From Chionoecetes opilio (taxonomy: Eukaryota > Arthropoda > Malacostraca > Decapoda > Majidae), in the NCBI GenBank assembly GCA_016584305.1, contig JACEEZ010024128.1, positions 1 to 64,000 on the forward strand: 64,000 nucleotides of DNA. Reading direction: 5' to 3'. Positions 12,446 to 24,504 of the stretch are shown here, one piece after another. The notes beneath the pieces are model-generated. The model made no database searches and was not told the origin of the DNA. It saw nothing but the letters and a program-made list of their open reading frames with translations. The position numbers and the translations under genes are program-made. Every line of letters begins with the position of its first letter. The stretch's first letter is position 1.

Positions 12446-12980
12446 TCCATGCACGCATCTCACACGCCACTACACTTCACGTCATCGCCGCACTTTCTGT
12501 TCATCCATATTTCTTATGCTGGGGGCTTCCTGTACATGAAACTGTATTTTATTTTACAGTGCAGAAATTGTAATCAGGCGTAAGAATACATTTATTTGAT
12601 ACCTCATAGTAACTTGAAAATACTTTGTGAAATAATAATATAACTGGGGAGCTTTACCTTAATTTATGTAATTTATGTTTCATTTGCTTTTGTTTTCGTT
12701 TATTTCCCCCCAAAAAAAGTGTGTATATATCATCATTACAGTATTTCATTACTATGTTACATAATCAACATAATAATGAGTGAATGAGGGACTTCTGAAG
12801 TGAAGCCATGTAGAGTTTTTTTTCCGGGCAATTTTTCGTTTCGGACGCAGCCTATCCTTGCGCGGCGTGCGTTCGAATGTTCGGCAGAAGCGTATAAAAT
12901 AATAGTACACGTAAATAATACATTGATTCATTAGGCAATAAAGATACTTGTAAGAGTGAGTAAAACTAAACGTCTAACAT

Positions 12981-13132
12981 ATGAGTCATCCAGCTGCTGA
13001 AAAAAGTAAAAAAACGAAATGAAGTGAGTCTAGTTTGTTTCCACTTGAACGTTTCCCGAACACAAGCCTCGACGCAGGGGGCCAGGATGAAAACGCCGTC
13101 TGTCACCCACACTCATCCCCCTAGGATAACAG
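12981..13132 (+). CDS. Candidate first exon inside piggyBac copy 1
   Basis: ATG at 12981 opens a coding-like stretch ending in CHPHSSPRIT, followed by a good splice donor (AACAG/GTGAGT, GT at 13133). A good acceptor (TTCCTATTTCAG) lies at about 15863-15874, just before the transposase ATG. Copy 2 holds the same stretch at 21464-21623, where it stays open and ends in CHTLIPPRIT before the same donor. In copy 1 the frame is broken by a small indel. I do not recognise the peptide. It could be an N-terminal extension of the transposase or an unrelated conserved noncoding segment. Confidence 0.4.
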
Positions 13133-13371
13133 GTGAGTTCCATTTTATTCGCATGCATTTACTATGTCCTTATTCTAATTTCTTCACGCATGTCCATTAT
13201 TATATTGGTTATATATTAGTCACTTCGTTTACGATTCTAATTATCCCTTACATAGGTACATAGTACTTGCCTCATATGGAAATATATTTATATAAATATC
13301 TTTCAATAACAAAAGATAACACAAAAAGAGGTATGCTCGTGTTGTCCTCTCCTCCACATTTATTGTGTGTG

Positions 13372-13375
<4 letters not shown>

Positions 13376-13422
<47 letters not shown>
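13376..13422. repeat. (GA)n microsatellite
   Basis: About 23 GA units just after a TGTGTGTGT run. The equivalent tract in copy 2 (21868-21920) is interrupted and of different length. Confidence 0.95.
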
Positions 13423-13426
<4 letters not shown>

Positions 13427-13739
13427 TGCGCGTAAGAATTATAAAAGTGATGGCAATAATGATGAGTAAAAAAAAAAAATCTAAATAATAATAATAATAT
13501 AATCAATAATAAACAGTAATCATGGAACGCTGTCTATTTAGACTCAGCTTCAATTATAAAACCCCTAACACTCCTACACCACCACTCCTACACTCGAGTT
13601 ACTATAAACTCCTACCCCGCTACTACGGTAGTACCGGGGTAGGAGTTTATAAGGTAGGTATGGGTAGTTCCATAGTGGCCATTCCATAGTGAGCCATGGG
13701 TAGTTCCAAGGGTATTTCCATAGTTTCATTATTACTGTT

Positions 13740-13817
13740 TATTATTGATTATAGCTACTATTTTTTTATTATTATTTTTATTATCATTATTATTTTTATA
13801 TTTTATTATTATTATTA

Positions 13818-13870
<53 letters not shown>

Positions 13871-13905
13871 GTTATTATTATTATTATTATTTATTGTTTA
13901 TAAAT
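13740..13905. repeat. (TTA)n microsatellite
   Basis: Long TTA/ATT trinucleotide tract with rare C or G interruptions. It makes poly-Tyr or poly-Leu frames that are not genes. It is matched at 22258-22425 in copy 2. Confidence 0.95.
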
Positions 13906-14089
13906 GTTGGGGTAGTAGTACTACCCAACTTTTTCTAACAACCGCACACCCTAAAGACTTTTACCCCAAAAACCCCTACACCCCCAACAGCCCCTACACC
14001 AAAACCAATTAACCACCCCCCCAACCACCCTATGATACCAACATCCTCCCAATTACCCCACAACACTCCCCCCATTAATTCCCCCCCCT

Positions 14090-15000
14090 TTACCACCCCA
14101 TCCCCCCCCACGATTACCATCCATCACCACTCCCTCCCCACGATTACCCATCACCACTCCCTCCCCACATTACCATCACCAAATCCCTCCCCCCATTACC
14201 CATCACCACTCCCTCCCCACGTTTACCCATCACCCACTCCCTCCCAGATTACCCATCACCACTCCTCCCCACGATTACCCATCACCACCCCCTCCCCACG
14301 ATACATACCCATCACCACTCCCTCCCACAATTACCCATCACCACTTCCCACTCCCTCCCACATTCCCTCACCCATACCCATCCCCATCACCACTCCCTCC
14401 CCACGATTACCCATCACCCATCACCACTCCTCCCCACGATTCCCCCCATCACCCATCACCACTCCCTCCCCACGATTACCCATCACCCATCACCACTCCC
14501 CCCCCCCCCACGATTACCCATCACCCATCACCATCCTCCCCCCAGATTACCCATCACCCATCACCACTCCCTCCCCACGATTACCCATCACCACCCCCTC
14601 CCCACGATTCCCCATCACCCATCACCATTTCCCTCCCCACGATTACCCATCACCATCCCACTCCCTCCCCACGATTACCCATCACCCATCACCCTCCCCC
14701 CCCACGATTACCCATCACCCATCCCCTCCCTCCCCACGATTACCCATCACCCATCACCACCCCCTTCCCCACGATTACCCATCACCCATCACCCTCCCCT
14801 CCCCACGATTACCCATCCCCCATCACCACTCCCTCCCCACGATTACCCTCACCCATCACCATCCCTCCCCACGATTACCCATCACCCATCACCCTCCTTC
14901 CCCACGATTACCCATAAACCCATTCACCACTCCCTCCCCACGTTTTACCCATCACCCATCACCCTCCTTTCCCAAAATTACCCAAATAAACATCCCCATC
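14090..15000. repeat. 34-bp minisatellite, subfamily A, copy 1
   Basis: Tandem array with consensus CACGATTACCCATCACCC followed by ATCACCACTCCCTCCC, 34 bp, with many units shortened by loss of one CACCCAT (about 27 bp). It is pyrimidine-rich on this strand and without stops in one frame, which creates a spurious 590-codon open frame at 14032-15804. No spacers separate units. It lies in the putative piggyBac intron. Confidence 0.9.
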
Positions 15001-15825
15001 ACCATCCCTCCCAGGAATCCCATCACCATCACCCCCTTTCCCATAAATACCATCCCCATCCCCCTCCCTCCTTCCCAGGATCCCATCACCTATCACTATC
15101 CCTTCCCAGAATCACCAATCACCTATCACTACTCTTTCCCAGGAATCCCAATCACCTATCACTACTCCTTCCGGGAAATCACCAATCACCTATCACTACT
15201 CTTCCAGGAAATCAACCAATCACCTATCACTACTCCTTCCCAGGAATCACCTACCTTCTTCCCGGAATCACCAATCACCTATCACTACTCCTTCCCAGGA
15301 ATCACTACTTCCTTCCTCCAGGAATCACCAATCACCTATCACTACTCCTTCCCGGAATCACCAAATCACCTATCACTACTCCTTCCCAGGAATCACCAAT
15401 CACCTATCACAAACTCCTTCCCAGGAATCACCAATCACCTATCACTACTCCTTCCCGGGAAATCCCCAATCACCTATCACTACTCCTTCCCAGGAATCAC
15501 TAATCACCTATCACTACTCCTTCCCAGGAATCACAATCACCTATCACTACTCCTCCCAGGAATCACTAATCACCTATCACTACTCCTTCCCAGGAATCAC
15601 AAATCACCTATCACACTCCTTCCCGGGAAATCACATCACCTATCACTACTCCTTCCAGGAATCCCCAAATCACCTATCACTACTCCTTCCCAGGAATCAC
15701 TAATCACTATCACTACTCCTTCCCCAGGAATCCCAATCACCTATCACTACTCCTTCCCAGGAATCACTAATCACCTATCACTACTCCTTCCCGGGAATCA
15801 CTAATCACCACCCTCATATTACTCA
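15000..15825. repeat. 34-bp minisatellite, subfamily B, copy 1
   Basis: Tandem array with consensus CCAGGAATCACTAATCAC followed by CTATCACTACTCCTTC, 34 bp. It aligns unit for unit with subfamily A (GATTACCC to AATCACTA, CACTCCCTCC to TACTCCTTCC), so A and B are diverged halves of one array. The transition is sharp near 15000-15060. Confidence 0.9.
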
Positions 15826-15894
15826 TTTTCATTACTCATCACTACATAGTAAAAAAAGGAACTTCCTATTTCAGAACTTCTTTGGTTTGTAAAG

Positions 15895-17640
15895 ATGGCT
15901 TCATGGTCTTCTGACTCAAACGTCGACGAACCGGGCTAGGCAAGAGGTATGACGTCAGTGACACTGATACTGCTCTGACCTGCAGCTGAGTGACGACATC
16001 CTTGACAACACATACGAGTACACGTCATCAGAAGATGGGGACTTGAGTGACGGTGACGATGACGTGTGGAGACCCCTAGCAGGTGCTGACAGAGGCCCCG
16101 GTGCCCATCCACTTCAGTGCAACACCAGGACCCAAAATATTCCGGCAAATACCACCCCAAAACCCAAAAGACTTCTTCAATTTAATTCTTCATGATGCAT
16201 TTCTTGATGAAATTGTTTGAACAAACAAATGGTACAGCGACCTATATTGAGCAAAAAAAGAGTACCTGGCAGCCACCCAAAGTCGCGTGTTCACCAGTAG
16301 ATTTCCCCGAGGGTCCCCCCACCAGAGAAGAAATGCGAGCTTTTCCCGGTGTTGCTCTAAATATGGAATTTTCAGCAAACCCACCATTGAAAGTTTTCCC
16401 GGGTACAATGCACCCAAGTATAGACACTCCCTGGTTTTCCCGAGCATTTCAAAAGAAACGATTCCAACTTTTGTTAAAAATTTTGCATTACAATGATAAA
16501 ATATATAATTCCCCTTACAATGAAAAAATCCAGATCATGTTCTATACAAAATCCAAACCCCTCATTGATCATTTTCAAGCAAAATTTCTTCAGTATTTGC
16601 ATCCTGATAAAAATATTTCTCATGATGAAAGTCTAATTGCCTTCAAAGGACCCACTCCCCACCTCCGTCAGTTCATGCGCAACAAGCCCCCATGGCCAAG
16701 TTTGGTATCAAATTGGTGTGTTTTGTGACGTCCAACACAGGCTACACATGTACCTTTGAAATATACCGTGGGAAGACTCGAGAGCCACCACGTTTGGGGC
16801 CATCACCATAACTCACAACACAACAATCAGACTCCTCCGCCAAGCAAATCTACAAAAATTTTGGTCATAATGTTGGCTTTGACAACTTCTTCTCTTCTCC
16901 AGCATTGTTCCAGGATCTCTATCAACGTGGAACAACAGCAACAGGCACAGTGAGGAGAAATCGGCAAAGGACTGCCAGGTGATCTGCAAGGGCACCAGAG
17001 TTTTGAGGGAATGAAGTGGCTGAGTGGCGTCTAGGTAATTTATTGTGTGTGAAATTCAGAGATGGAAAAAGGATCCCGTGCACCTCTATCAACAACCTGC
17101 AGTGCTGGTTCACTCAAGTCACCAACAGAACAAGAGAAAAAGTCAACAGGCAAACATATAAATGAATATAATAAGATTTATGGTGGAGTTGATCTGAAAG
17201 ACACAAAACTCTATGCCTACCTCTGTGAACGCCGCACGCTGAAGTGACGACAAAGTGGGTTTCTACTTTTTTGGGACAGCTATGCTAAATGCATACATAA
17301 TATACAAAATGCACACTAATGGGAATGTTGGTGTCCAGGCTTAATTTATGCTATCCATCATTGATGAGCTTGGTTTTTAAATATGACCCCCAGAGAGTAC
17401 GGAATAAGGAGGAGGAGAGAAAAATGGAGGAGCACCAGCGGCAGCCCCTTGCCATCCTGGCACCTAATAACATTCAGCCAGAGGCTGACCACAGACTGGA
17501 AAAGCTTCCCAAGAAAAAACTAAGAAAATGCGTTACAGGACATGACCGTCGTGTCAGATCAAACTATATTTGTAAAAAAAGTAATGTTGGCCTGTGTGGT
17601 GACTTGCTATCACGAGTTTCACAATAGAGAAAACCACTAA
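15895..17640 (+). pseudogene. piggyBac transposase, copy 1, frameshifted
   Basis: DDE-type transposase that excises and inserts the element at TTAA. Start ATGGCTTCATGG at 15895. An acidic N-terminal stretch (SDGDDD near 16050) is followed by DAFLDEIV and TNRY-like text (16192-16245) and TREEMRAF (16321-16345), as in the PGBD4 type. Asp motif 1 is DESLIAFKG (Asp codon 16624-16626), motif 2 is GFDNFFSS (Asp 16881-16883) and motif 3 is GGVDLKDTKLYAY (Asp 17191-17193 and 17200-17202). Next come ERRTLK and NAYIIY-like text near 17280. The C terminus is Cys-rich (KCVTGHD...NYICKK...NVGLCGDL, 17527-17605), the zinc-binding domain of piggyBac transposases. About ten frameshifts; all three catalytic Asp codons survive. 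Confidence 0.85.
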
Positions 17641-19259
17641 ACCTTTGTCACCACAGTTATCCAGTATCTTCATTCTTTCTTCCCTCTCATTTGTAAAGTC
17701 TGGCATAATTTACCTCCCTTTTTTTTTTCCCCCTCCTTACGTGTGGGGAGTACCAAGGGCACTTCTCGAACTAAATTGGCTTAGCACTTTGGACTCACTG
17801 TTTTCTTTTGATGGGGCGGTATGTTAGCAAACTTTTTTTTATACTTTTTGTTGAAGCCCGTGCGTGATCCATCTCAATTTACATAAAGAAAATAAGGAAG
17901 ACCATCACAATTATTATTATTGTCCTAAACCCCTGCAAATACCACCACAATGACAAAAAAGGGACTTTTTTGTACAAGACTTTAGTTTACTCTTACAGCA
18001 CATGTTTGACCAAACAATTATGTGCAATCATTACTTTTTTTTCACTATTATAATTATAAGCTATGGGCCCTACAGTGTATTTTTGACATACTTATGTTCG
18101 GGAAAACAATTTATTTACTCATTTATTTGTTTATTTTATATATTTTTTTATTTTGATTTTTGTGACATGAAATAAAACTCTTCATGCCTTTTCATTCCTT
18201 TCATATGTCATGATTATATAAAAAAAAAAAATTAAATAATAGTAGGGAGAGAATATATATATTATATATATATATTTTATATATATATATATATATATTA
18301 AAATATATATATATATATATATAATTAGATATATTTATGTGTGTGTGTGTTGGTGTGTTTGTGTTGTGGGGTAATGAGAGCATAATAACAAAAAAATAAA
18401 AATAATAATAATAATAAACATAATAAGAGAGAGAGAGGGGAGAAGGGGAGAGAGGAGAGAGAGAGAGATAAAAAGAGATCATGTGTGTGCGTGTCCCTAT
18501 ATGGTGCGGATGGTGTATACAACAGTATAAAATTGCCTTTCCTCCTTTCCTTTTCGCATTATCTAAATCTGACATTACCGTGTTCAAAAGCTTTCTCTCC
18601 AGCTTTCATTGTTTACTTTTGCAGTACCTTGGTAATTCCATAAAATAATCCACATGAATTAGAACTTTATAAACATTTATAACACCGGGTTTGACTTCTA
18701 CTCGCGTTATTTCGTTTACATTTAGTTAATTTCAACTTTATTTTCCCACAGTCCCAGTCCACTCCATCCTTACGTAAGTGATGAAGAAAAAAAGTATTAC
18801 GCGAGAGAAGTGAACAGATAAATAAAAAGGAAACTTGTAGTGCGGAAAGTCCAGTTGTGAGGGTGTGCGGGAAACTGGCAGCTGCTTACTGAACTGCGTA
18901 CGAAGACAATAATATATAATAAATAAATGAATAAATAGCACCTAGTTTATTGAAATCGTGTAAAGTGATAAAATATGCTATTTTGTAAGATTTGTATGAC
19001 TGAAGGACAATGTTTCAGTCTTACTGGAGAGGTATTTCATAAAAATAATAGTAGTATTAGTCTTATAACACCGCGTGCCGTATCCGTAAATAAATTTTTT
19101 CATGTAAAGCTGATCTTGTACAGACTACCTATTACTAATAAACATACGTGGGGTCGATTCTCGAAATTTGATTATTGGGGGATAGTTATCTATGAAAAAA
19201 AAAACAAAAATAATTACTATAAGTTCACAGTGAAAGGAACAAAATAAAGATTGGGATGA
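17641..19259. other. 3' part of piggyBac copy 1, mostly repeats
   Basis: After the transposase come a putative 3' UTR (AATAAA at about 18171), an AT/TA microsatellite (18245-18330), a short TG tract (18336-18365), ATA repeats and a GA tract (18425-18475). Near 18742-18780 a TTTCCCACAG acceptor-like and a TTACGTAAGT donor-like site bracket about 22 bp; both are kept in copy 2. An open frame at 18975-19247 begins with a CKIC motif and a 'VFHKNNSS' stretch; I do not recognise it. Confidence 0.5.
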
Positions 19260-19344
19260 AAAGCCGCCCGGGCGGCTCACCCACCCGCCTCTTGGCAGTC
19301 TACTAGACAAGCCCCCCGGGCGGCTTCTGGCACATAAGGGTTAA
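19260..19344. repeat. piggyBac right terminal and subterminal repeats
   Basis: Ends CACATAAGGGTTAA. It contains two copies of a GCCGCCCGGGCGGC-like motif (about 19262-19277 and 19310-19326), a self-complementary box that could be a transposase-binding site. The same arrangement is at 27986-28069. A binding role is inferred from position only. Confidence 0.7.
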
Positions 19345-19604
19345 GAATTGGAACACTCGACGACGGCGGCGAGAAATTTCCCATCGGCGACAGTTCCAGG
19401 TACCCATACAATAGGAGTATTTTTTTTTTGATTGTAGTGTTCTCCACTAACACGGGTTAAGCCTTCACCAGTTGGTTTGGGATGTTTATTGCTGGCAGAC
19501 GATGTGAAAGGGACAGAGGTTGATCACAGTCAGTCGTAAAGAGATTCCTTATATTTGCGGACGCCCTAATCTTCCACCTCAAAATTGGTTGGGGATGTTT
19601 TTGC

Positions 19605-19975
19605 CAGCGACTTGCTGGTCGAAGTGTCCCAGTCTTGGGGACCTACGTGTGCAATTTTTGTCCCCGGTGTGGCGGGTCGGACGGGCTTCTTACCGGTCTC
19701 TCCCTGGCATTGGGAGAGGGTGTTTCTCTCCCGGGACATGAAAGTCCATACCTTTATGAGAAGGCTGGCCTCTAACAAGTTATGATGCTTTTAATATTCA
19801 CTTATTATTGTTGTTAATGTTACTTCTTGTTCGTTTAGTATTTCGTGTTTTAAATATTTTTATTCTATCTTAAATTTGTTTTGTAGTTTTACTTGTCATG
19901 TATCTTCTTGTCAAGCAGGCGTCAATAACCCCGCAGTTGCAGGCACCTTAAAACATATATAACTTAATCAATCAA
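19605..19975 (+). mobile_element. I-clade LINE, 5'-truncated 3' end (copy 2)
   Basis: Starts inside the C-terminal Cys/His tail of ORF2 (WSKCPSLGDLRVQFLSP-like text at 19612-19665, then SLALGE-like text and CFSPG to 19740). It continues through the 3' UTR to the AATCAATCAA tail near 19972. It equals 11250-11615 and is the left end of duplication unit 2. Confidence 0.8.
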
Positions 19976-21463
19976 TGTCAAAAAGGTCCCTACGTTTAGG
20001 GGACATATCCCTACGGTTGGCAACATGCCCTTTCACGCCCAGACCTGTCCTACTTTGTTATGAAAAAAATCGTCTGTTGTTAGTCATTGAAATCAGGAAA
20101 AGTAATGGAAATACCAACATGAGTTAGTGGACAAGGATACTTAAAACAGGTCATATCATTAATGTTTTTTTGGGGGGTTTTATATGCACTAAAAAACGCG
20201 TCTAATGTACCCAAATTAAATAGAAATGACGTTCTGGGCCTGAAGGGGTGAAGTGTAGAAATGATGTAGAAAAATCATTCCCCGCGCTAGATTTGCCCTC
20301 CAGCATTACTCTCTAGCATCATTAATCAATATTATTGTATTAATTATTATCAATTATTATAATTAGCATTACTCAACACGAAAATCCGATAACCAGCAGC
20401 GTTAATGCGCATCACGGCTGCGACATCGTAAAGCCTAGGCGTGGACGGGCCTTTAGAGGCCGCAGGGTTGCACAGGCTTGCTGTAGATGTTGCGAGTAAA
20501 GAACTGAACATTATTATGTTCTGGATTCAGGGTTACAAACGGCATGAGAGGCGAGAAAAACAAAAAAAAAATCAGGCCACCCCCCCCTGTATATACTATG
20601 AATACTGAATTATGCGTTATATATTTAATAAAATATATATAATGAATAGTACATACAATGATTTAATGGAACGTCGCCGATGGGAATTTCGCCGAAAACA
20701 CCAACTTAGAACTCTCGCCCGGACGCATGGAAATGTTTTAACCTAACTGGTGGGGGGGGGGGGACATTGGCACCTAACTTAACCTAAATGATCAAGCTAA
20801 CTTATAGTATTATTTTCATCCTGGAATGCAAAAAAAGGCTGGGTAAACTTGAGTAATGTAATATTGGGTCCTGTAATTATTAACCCCTTATATTAATGCC
20901 GAAGCTGCCTTTCCATGCACGCATCTCACACGCCACTACACTTCACGTCATCGCCGCACTTTATGTTCATCATTTTCTATATGCTGTGGCTTCATGTACA
21001 TGAAACTGGATTTATTTTACAGTGCAGTTAATTGTAATCAGGAGTAAGAATACATTTTTATTTGAGACCTCATAGTAACTTGAAAAATACTTTGTGAAAA
21101 TAATAATTATACTGTGGAGCTTTACCTGAATTTATGTAATTATGTTTCATTTTGCGTTGTTTCGTTATTTGCCTCCCAAAAAAAGTTGTCATATATTCAT
21201 CATTACAGTGCTTCATTACTATGTTACATAATCAAAACATAATAAGGGAGTGAAGTGATGGATTTGAACAGTGCAAGCCATGTAGAGTTTATTTCTGCAA
21301 TTTTTCGTTTTCGGACGCAGCCTCATCCTTGGCCGCGCGTGCGTTCGGAATGTTCGGCAGGGAAAGCGTATAAAAATAATATGTACATCGTTAAAATAAT
21401 ACATTGATTCATTAGGCAATAAAAGATAACTGTAAGAGTGAGTAAAACTAAACGTCTAAACAT

Positions 21464-21623
21464 ATGAGTTCCAGCTGCTTGAAAAAAAGTAAAATAACGA
21501 AATATGAAAGTGAGGGTATAGTGTGTTTCCACGTTGAACGGTCCGAACCACAAAGCTCGACGCCAGAGTGGCCAGGGATGAAACACGCCGTCTGTCACAC
21601 ACTCATTCCCCCTAGGATAACAG
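21464..21623 (+). CDS. Candidate first exon inside piggyBac copy 2
   Basis: ATG at 21464 opens about 53 codons (start MSSSCLKKSK, end CHTLIPPRIT) running into the donor CAG/GTGAGT (GT at 21624). It is homologous to 12981-13132. A matching acceptor (TTCCATTTTCAG) lies at about 24476-24487, before the transposase. The function of the peptide is unknown. Confidence 0.4.
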
Positions 21624-21865
21624 GTGAGTTCCATTTTATTCGATGATTTACTTGTCCTTATTCTAATTCTTCAGCATGTCCATTATTATATTGGTTATAT
21701 ATTAGTCACTTCGTTTACGGATTCTAATTATCCCTACATAGGTACATAGTAATTGCCTCATACGGAAATATATTTTATATAAATCTCTTTCCAATAACAA
21801 AAGAGAACACAAAAAAGAGGTATGCTCGTGTTGTCCTCTCCTCCACATTTATTGTGTGTGGGTAA

Positions 21866-21897
<32 letters not shown>

Positions 21898-22257
21898 AGA
21901 GAGAGGAGAGAGGAGAGAGGAGTGCGCGTAAGAATTATAAAAAGTATGGCAATAATGATGAGTAAAAAAAAAACAAAAATCTAAATAAAAATAATAATAT
22001 AATCAATAATAAACAGTAATCATGGAAAACGCGTCTATTTAGACTCAGCTTCAATTATAAAACCCCTAAAACTTCCTACACCACCACTACTCACTCGAGT
22101 TACTATATTAAAACTCCTACCCCGCTTACTACGGTAGTACGGGGGTAGGAGTTATACGGTAGGTATGGGTCAGTTCCATAGTGGCCCATTCCATAGTGAG
22201 CATGGGTAGTTTCAAGGGTATTTTCCATAGTTTCATATACTGTTTATTTGATTATAG

Positions 22258-22425
22258 TACTATTTTTTTATTATTATTTTTATTATCAATTATTATTTTT
22301 ATATTTTTATTATTATTATTATTGTTATTATATTATTTTTATTTATTATTATTATTATAATTATTATTATTATTATTAATTATATTATATTATATTGGTA
22401 TTATTATTATTATTATTTATTGTTA
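22258..22425. repeat. (TTA)n microsatellite, unit 2
   Basis: Counterpart of the tract at 13740-13905, with more interruptions (TATATTATATTA inside). Confidence 0.9.
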
Positions 22426-22559
22426 TAAATGTTGGGGTAGTAGTACTACCCAACCATTTCTAAAAACGCACACCCTAAAGGACTTTTACACCCCCAAAAC
22501 AACCCTACACCCACAACACGTATTACACCCCCAATAACCAACAACCTCACACCTTGAGG

Positions 22560-23625
22560 ATCTCAACATTACCCATTCACCCATAACACTCCACTCCCCC
22601 ATGGATTACCCACCCACTCCCTCCCGCAGATTACCCATCAACATCAACCACTCCCTCCCCACGATTACCATCACCACTCCCTTCCCCACAATTACCATCA
22701 CCACTCCCTCACCCACGATACACATAACCATCCACCACTCCCTCCCCACGATACCCATCACCCACTCCCTCCCACGATTACCCATCACCAATCCCTCCCC
22801 CACCATTTTTACCCCTCACCACTCCCTCCCCACGATGACCCATAACATCACCACTCCTTCCCATGATTACCCATCCCACTCTCTCCCCCGATACCATAAA
22901 CCCCTCACCACTTCTCCCCACGACTTATCCATCAACCATTCCACCCCCCTCCCTTCCACCACAATTACCCATCACCCATCACCACTCCTGCCCCCACGAT
23001 TACCCATCACCCATCACCCCATCACCCATCACCACTCCCTCCCACGATTACCCACTCACCCATCACCACTCCCTCCCACGGATTACCCATCACCCATCAC
23101 CACTTCCCTCCCCACGATTACCATCACCCCTCACCACTCCCTCCCCACGATTTACCATCAACCCAATCACCACTACCATTCCCACGATTACCCATCAACC
23201 CACACCATCCCTCCCCACGATTACCCATCACCACTCCCTTCCCCACATTAACCATCACCCACACCCACTCCCTCCCCACGATTACCAAATCACCCATCAC
23301 CACTCCCTCCCCCCGATTACCATCACCCATCAGCCCTCCTCCCCACGATTACCCATCACCCATCACCACTCCCTCCCCACGAATTACCCATCACCCATCA
23401 ACCACTCCCTCCCACGATACCATCACCCATCACCACCTCCTCCCACGATTACCCATCACCCATCACCACTCACTCCCACGATTACCCATCACCCCCATCA
23501 CCACTTCCCTCCCACGATTACCCATTCACCCATCAGCCCTCCTTCCCCATGATTACCCATCACCCACACCACTCCTTCCCCCACGATTACCCATCACCCA
23601 TCAGCCCTCCTTCCCCATGATACCC
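22560..23625. repeat. 34-bp minisatellite, subfamily A, copy 2
   Basis: Same CACGATTACCCATCACCC...CCCTCC unit as 14090-15000, somewhat longer and with many small indels. It makes spurious open frames at 22601-23251 and 22863-23552. Confidence 0.9.
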
Positions 23626-23629
23626 AAAA

Positions 23630-24425
23630 CATCACCAATCACAATACCTTCCCAGGAATCAACAATTCACCTACACTACTCCTTCCCAGGAATCACCAAT
23701 CACGTTATCACTACTACTTCCCCGGAATCTCCAATCACCCTATCACTACTCCCTTCCCAGAAATCACAATCACCTATCCCACATACTCTTTCCCAGGGAA
23801 TCACCAAAATCACCTATCACTACTCCTTCCCAGGAATCACCAATCACCTATCATACTCCTCCCCAGGAAAAAAAATCAACCAATCACCATCACTGACTCT
23901 TCCCAGGAAACACGACTTCTTCCCCAGGAATCACCAAATCACCTAATCATACTCCTTCCAGGAAATCACCAATCACCTATCATACTCCTTCCCGGAAATC
24001 ACAAATCCACTCTCACTACTCCTTCCCAGGAATCACCAATCACCTATCACTACTCCTTCCCAGGAATCACCAACACCTATCAATTACTCCTTCCCGGAAT
24101 CACCAATCACTATCACTACTCATTCCAGGAATCACTAATCACCTATCACTATCCTTCCCAGGAATCACTAATCACCTATCACTACTCCTTCCCAGGAATC
24201 ACTAATCACCTATCACTACTCTTCCCAGGAATACTAATCACCTATCACTACTCTTCCCAGGAATCACCAATCACCTAATCCCACTACTCTCCCAGGAAAT
24301 CACTAATCACCTATCACTACTCCTTCCCAGGGAAAATCACCAATAACCTAATCACTACTTCTTCCCAGGAATCACTAATTCAACCTATCACTACTCCTGC
24401 CAGGAATCACTAATCACCACCCGTC
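23630..24425. repeat. 34-bp minisatellite, subfamily B, copy 2
   Basis: Same CCAGGAATCACTAATCAC...CTCCTTC unit as 15000-15825. It ends, as in copy 1, in a CATTACTCATCACTACATAG segment before the transposase. Confidence 0.9.
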
Positions 24426-24504
24426 ATATTAACTCATTTTTCATTACTCATCACTACATAGTAAAAAAAGGAACTTCCATTTTCAGAAACTTCTGGTGTA
24501 AAGA

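Larger units (their letters stand above)
12420..19344 (+). mobile_element. piggyBac-family DNA transposon, copy 1
   Basis: The element is bounded by TTAA at 12420-12423 and 19341-19344, the target duplicated by piggyBac elements. The ends are inverted repeats: TTAACCCTTATAC...GCC at the left, and the complement of GGC...CACATAAGGGTTAA at the right. Inside are a possible small upstream exon, a long stretch of simple and 34-bp repeats, a piggyBac transposase with all three Asp motifs and a Cys-rich C terminus, then AT/GA microsatellites and a GCCGCCCGGGCGG subterminal motif. At 6.9 kb it is far larger than the usual 2.5-kb piggyBac, because of the repeat arrays and a long 3' segment. Copy 2 lies at 20880-28069. 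Confidence 0.85.
11240..19571. repeat. 8.3-kb tandem segment, unit 1
   Basis: This block is collinear with 19590-28322 along its length: LINE 3' tail, 800-bp spacer, piggyBac 5' end, candidate exon, GA and TTA microsatellites, 34-bp minisatellites, transposase, AT/GA microsatellites, piggyBac 3' end, and flank to GCGGACGCCCTAAT. Differences are dominated by small indels and variable repeat tracts. The right edge of homology is at about 19571 (equivalent to about 28322), after which the copies diverge. Either a recent tandem duplication or two reads/haplotypes joined at the LINE tail. Confidence 0.85.

Noticed and set aside
13740..13938. Poly-Tyr and poly-Leu open frames
   Set aside because: Translations of a TTA microsatellite.
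14032..15804. 590-codon open frame, Pro/Ser/Thr/His-rich
   Set aside because: It translates the 34-bp minisatellite; a stop-free repeat unit explains its length. The equivalent in unit 2 breaks at indels.
14090..15825. CRISPR-like array of 34-bp repeats
   Set aside because: Units are directly tandem with no unique spacers, in a eukaryotic transposon.
18975..19247. Zinc-finger-associated (ZAD-like) domain starting CKIC
   Set aside because: Only one Cys pair is visible and the unit 2 copy is disrupted; too little to name a domain.
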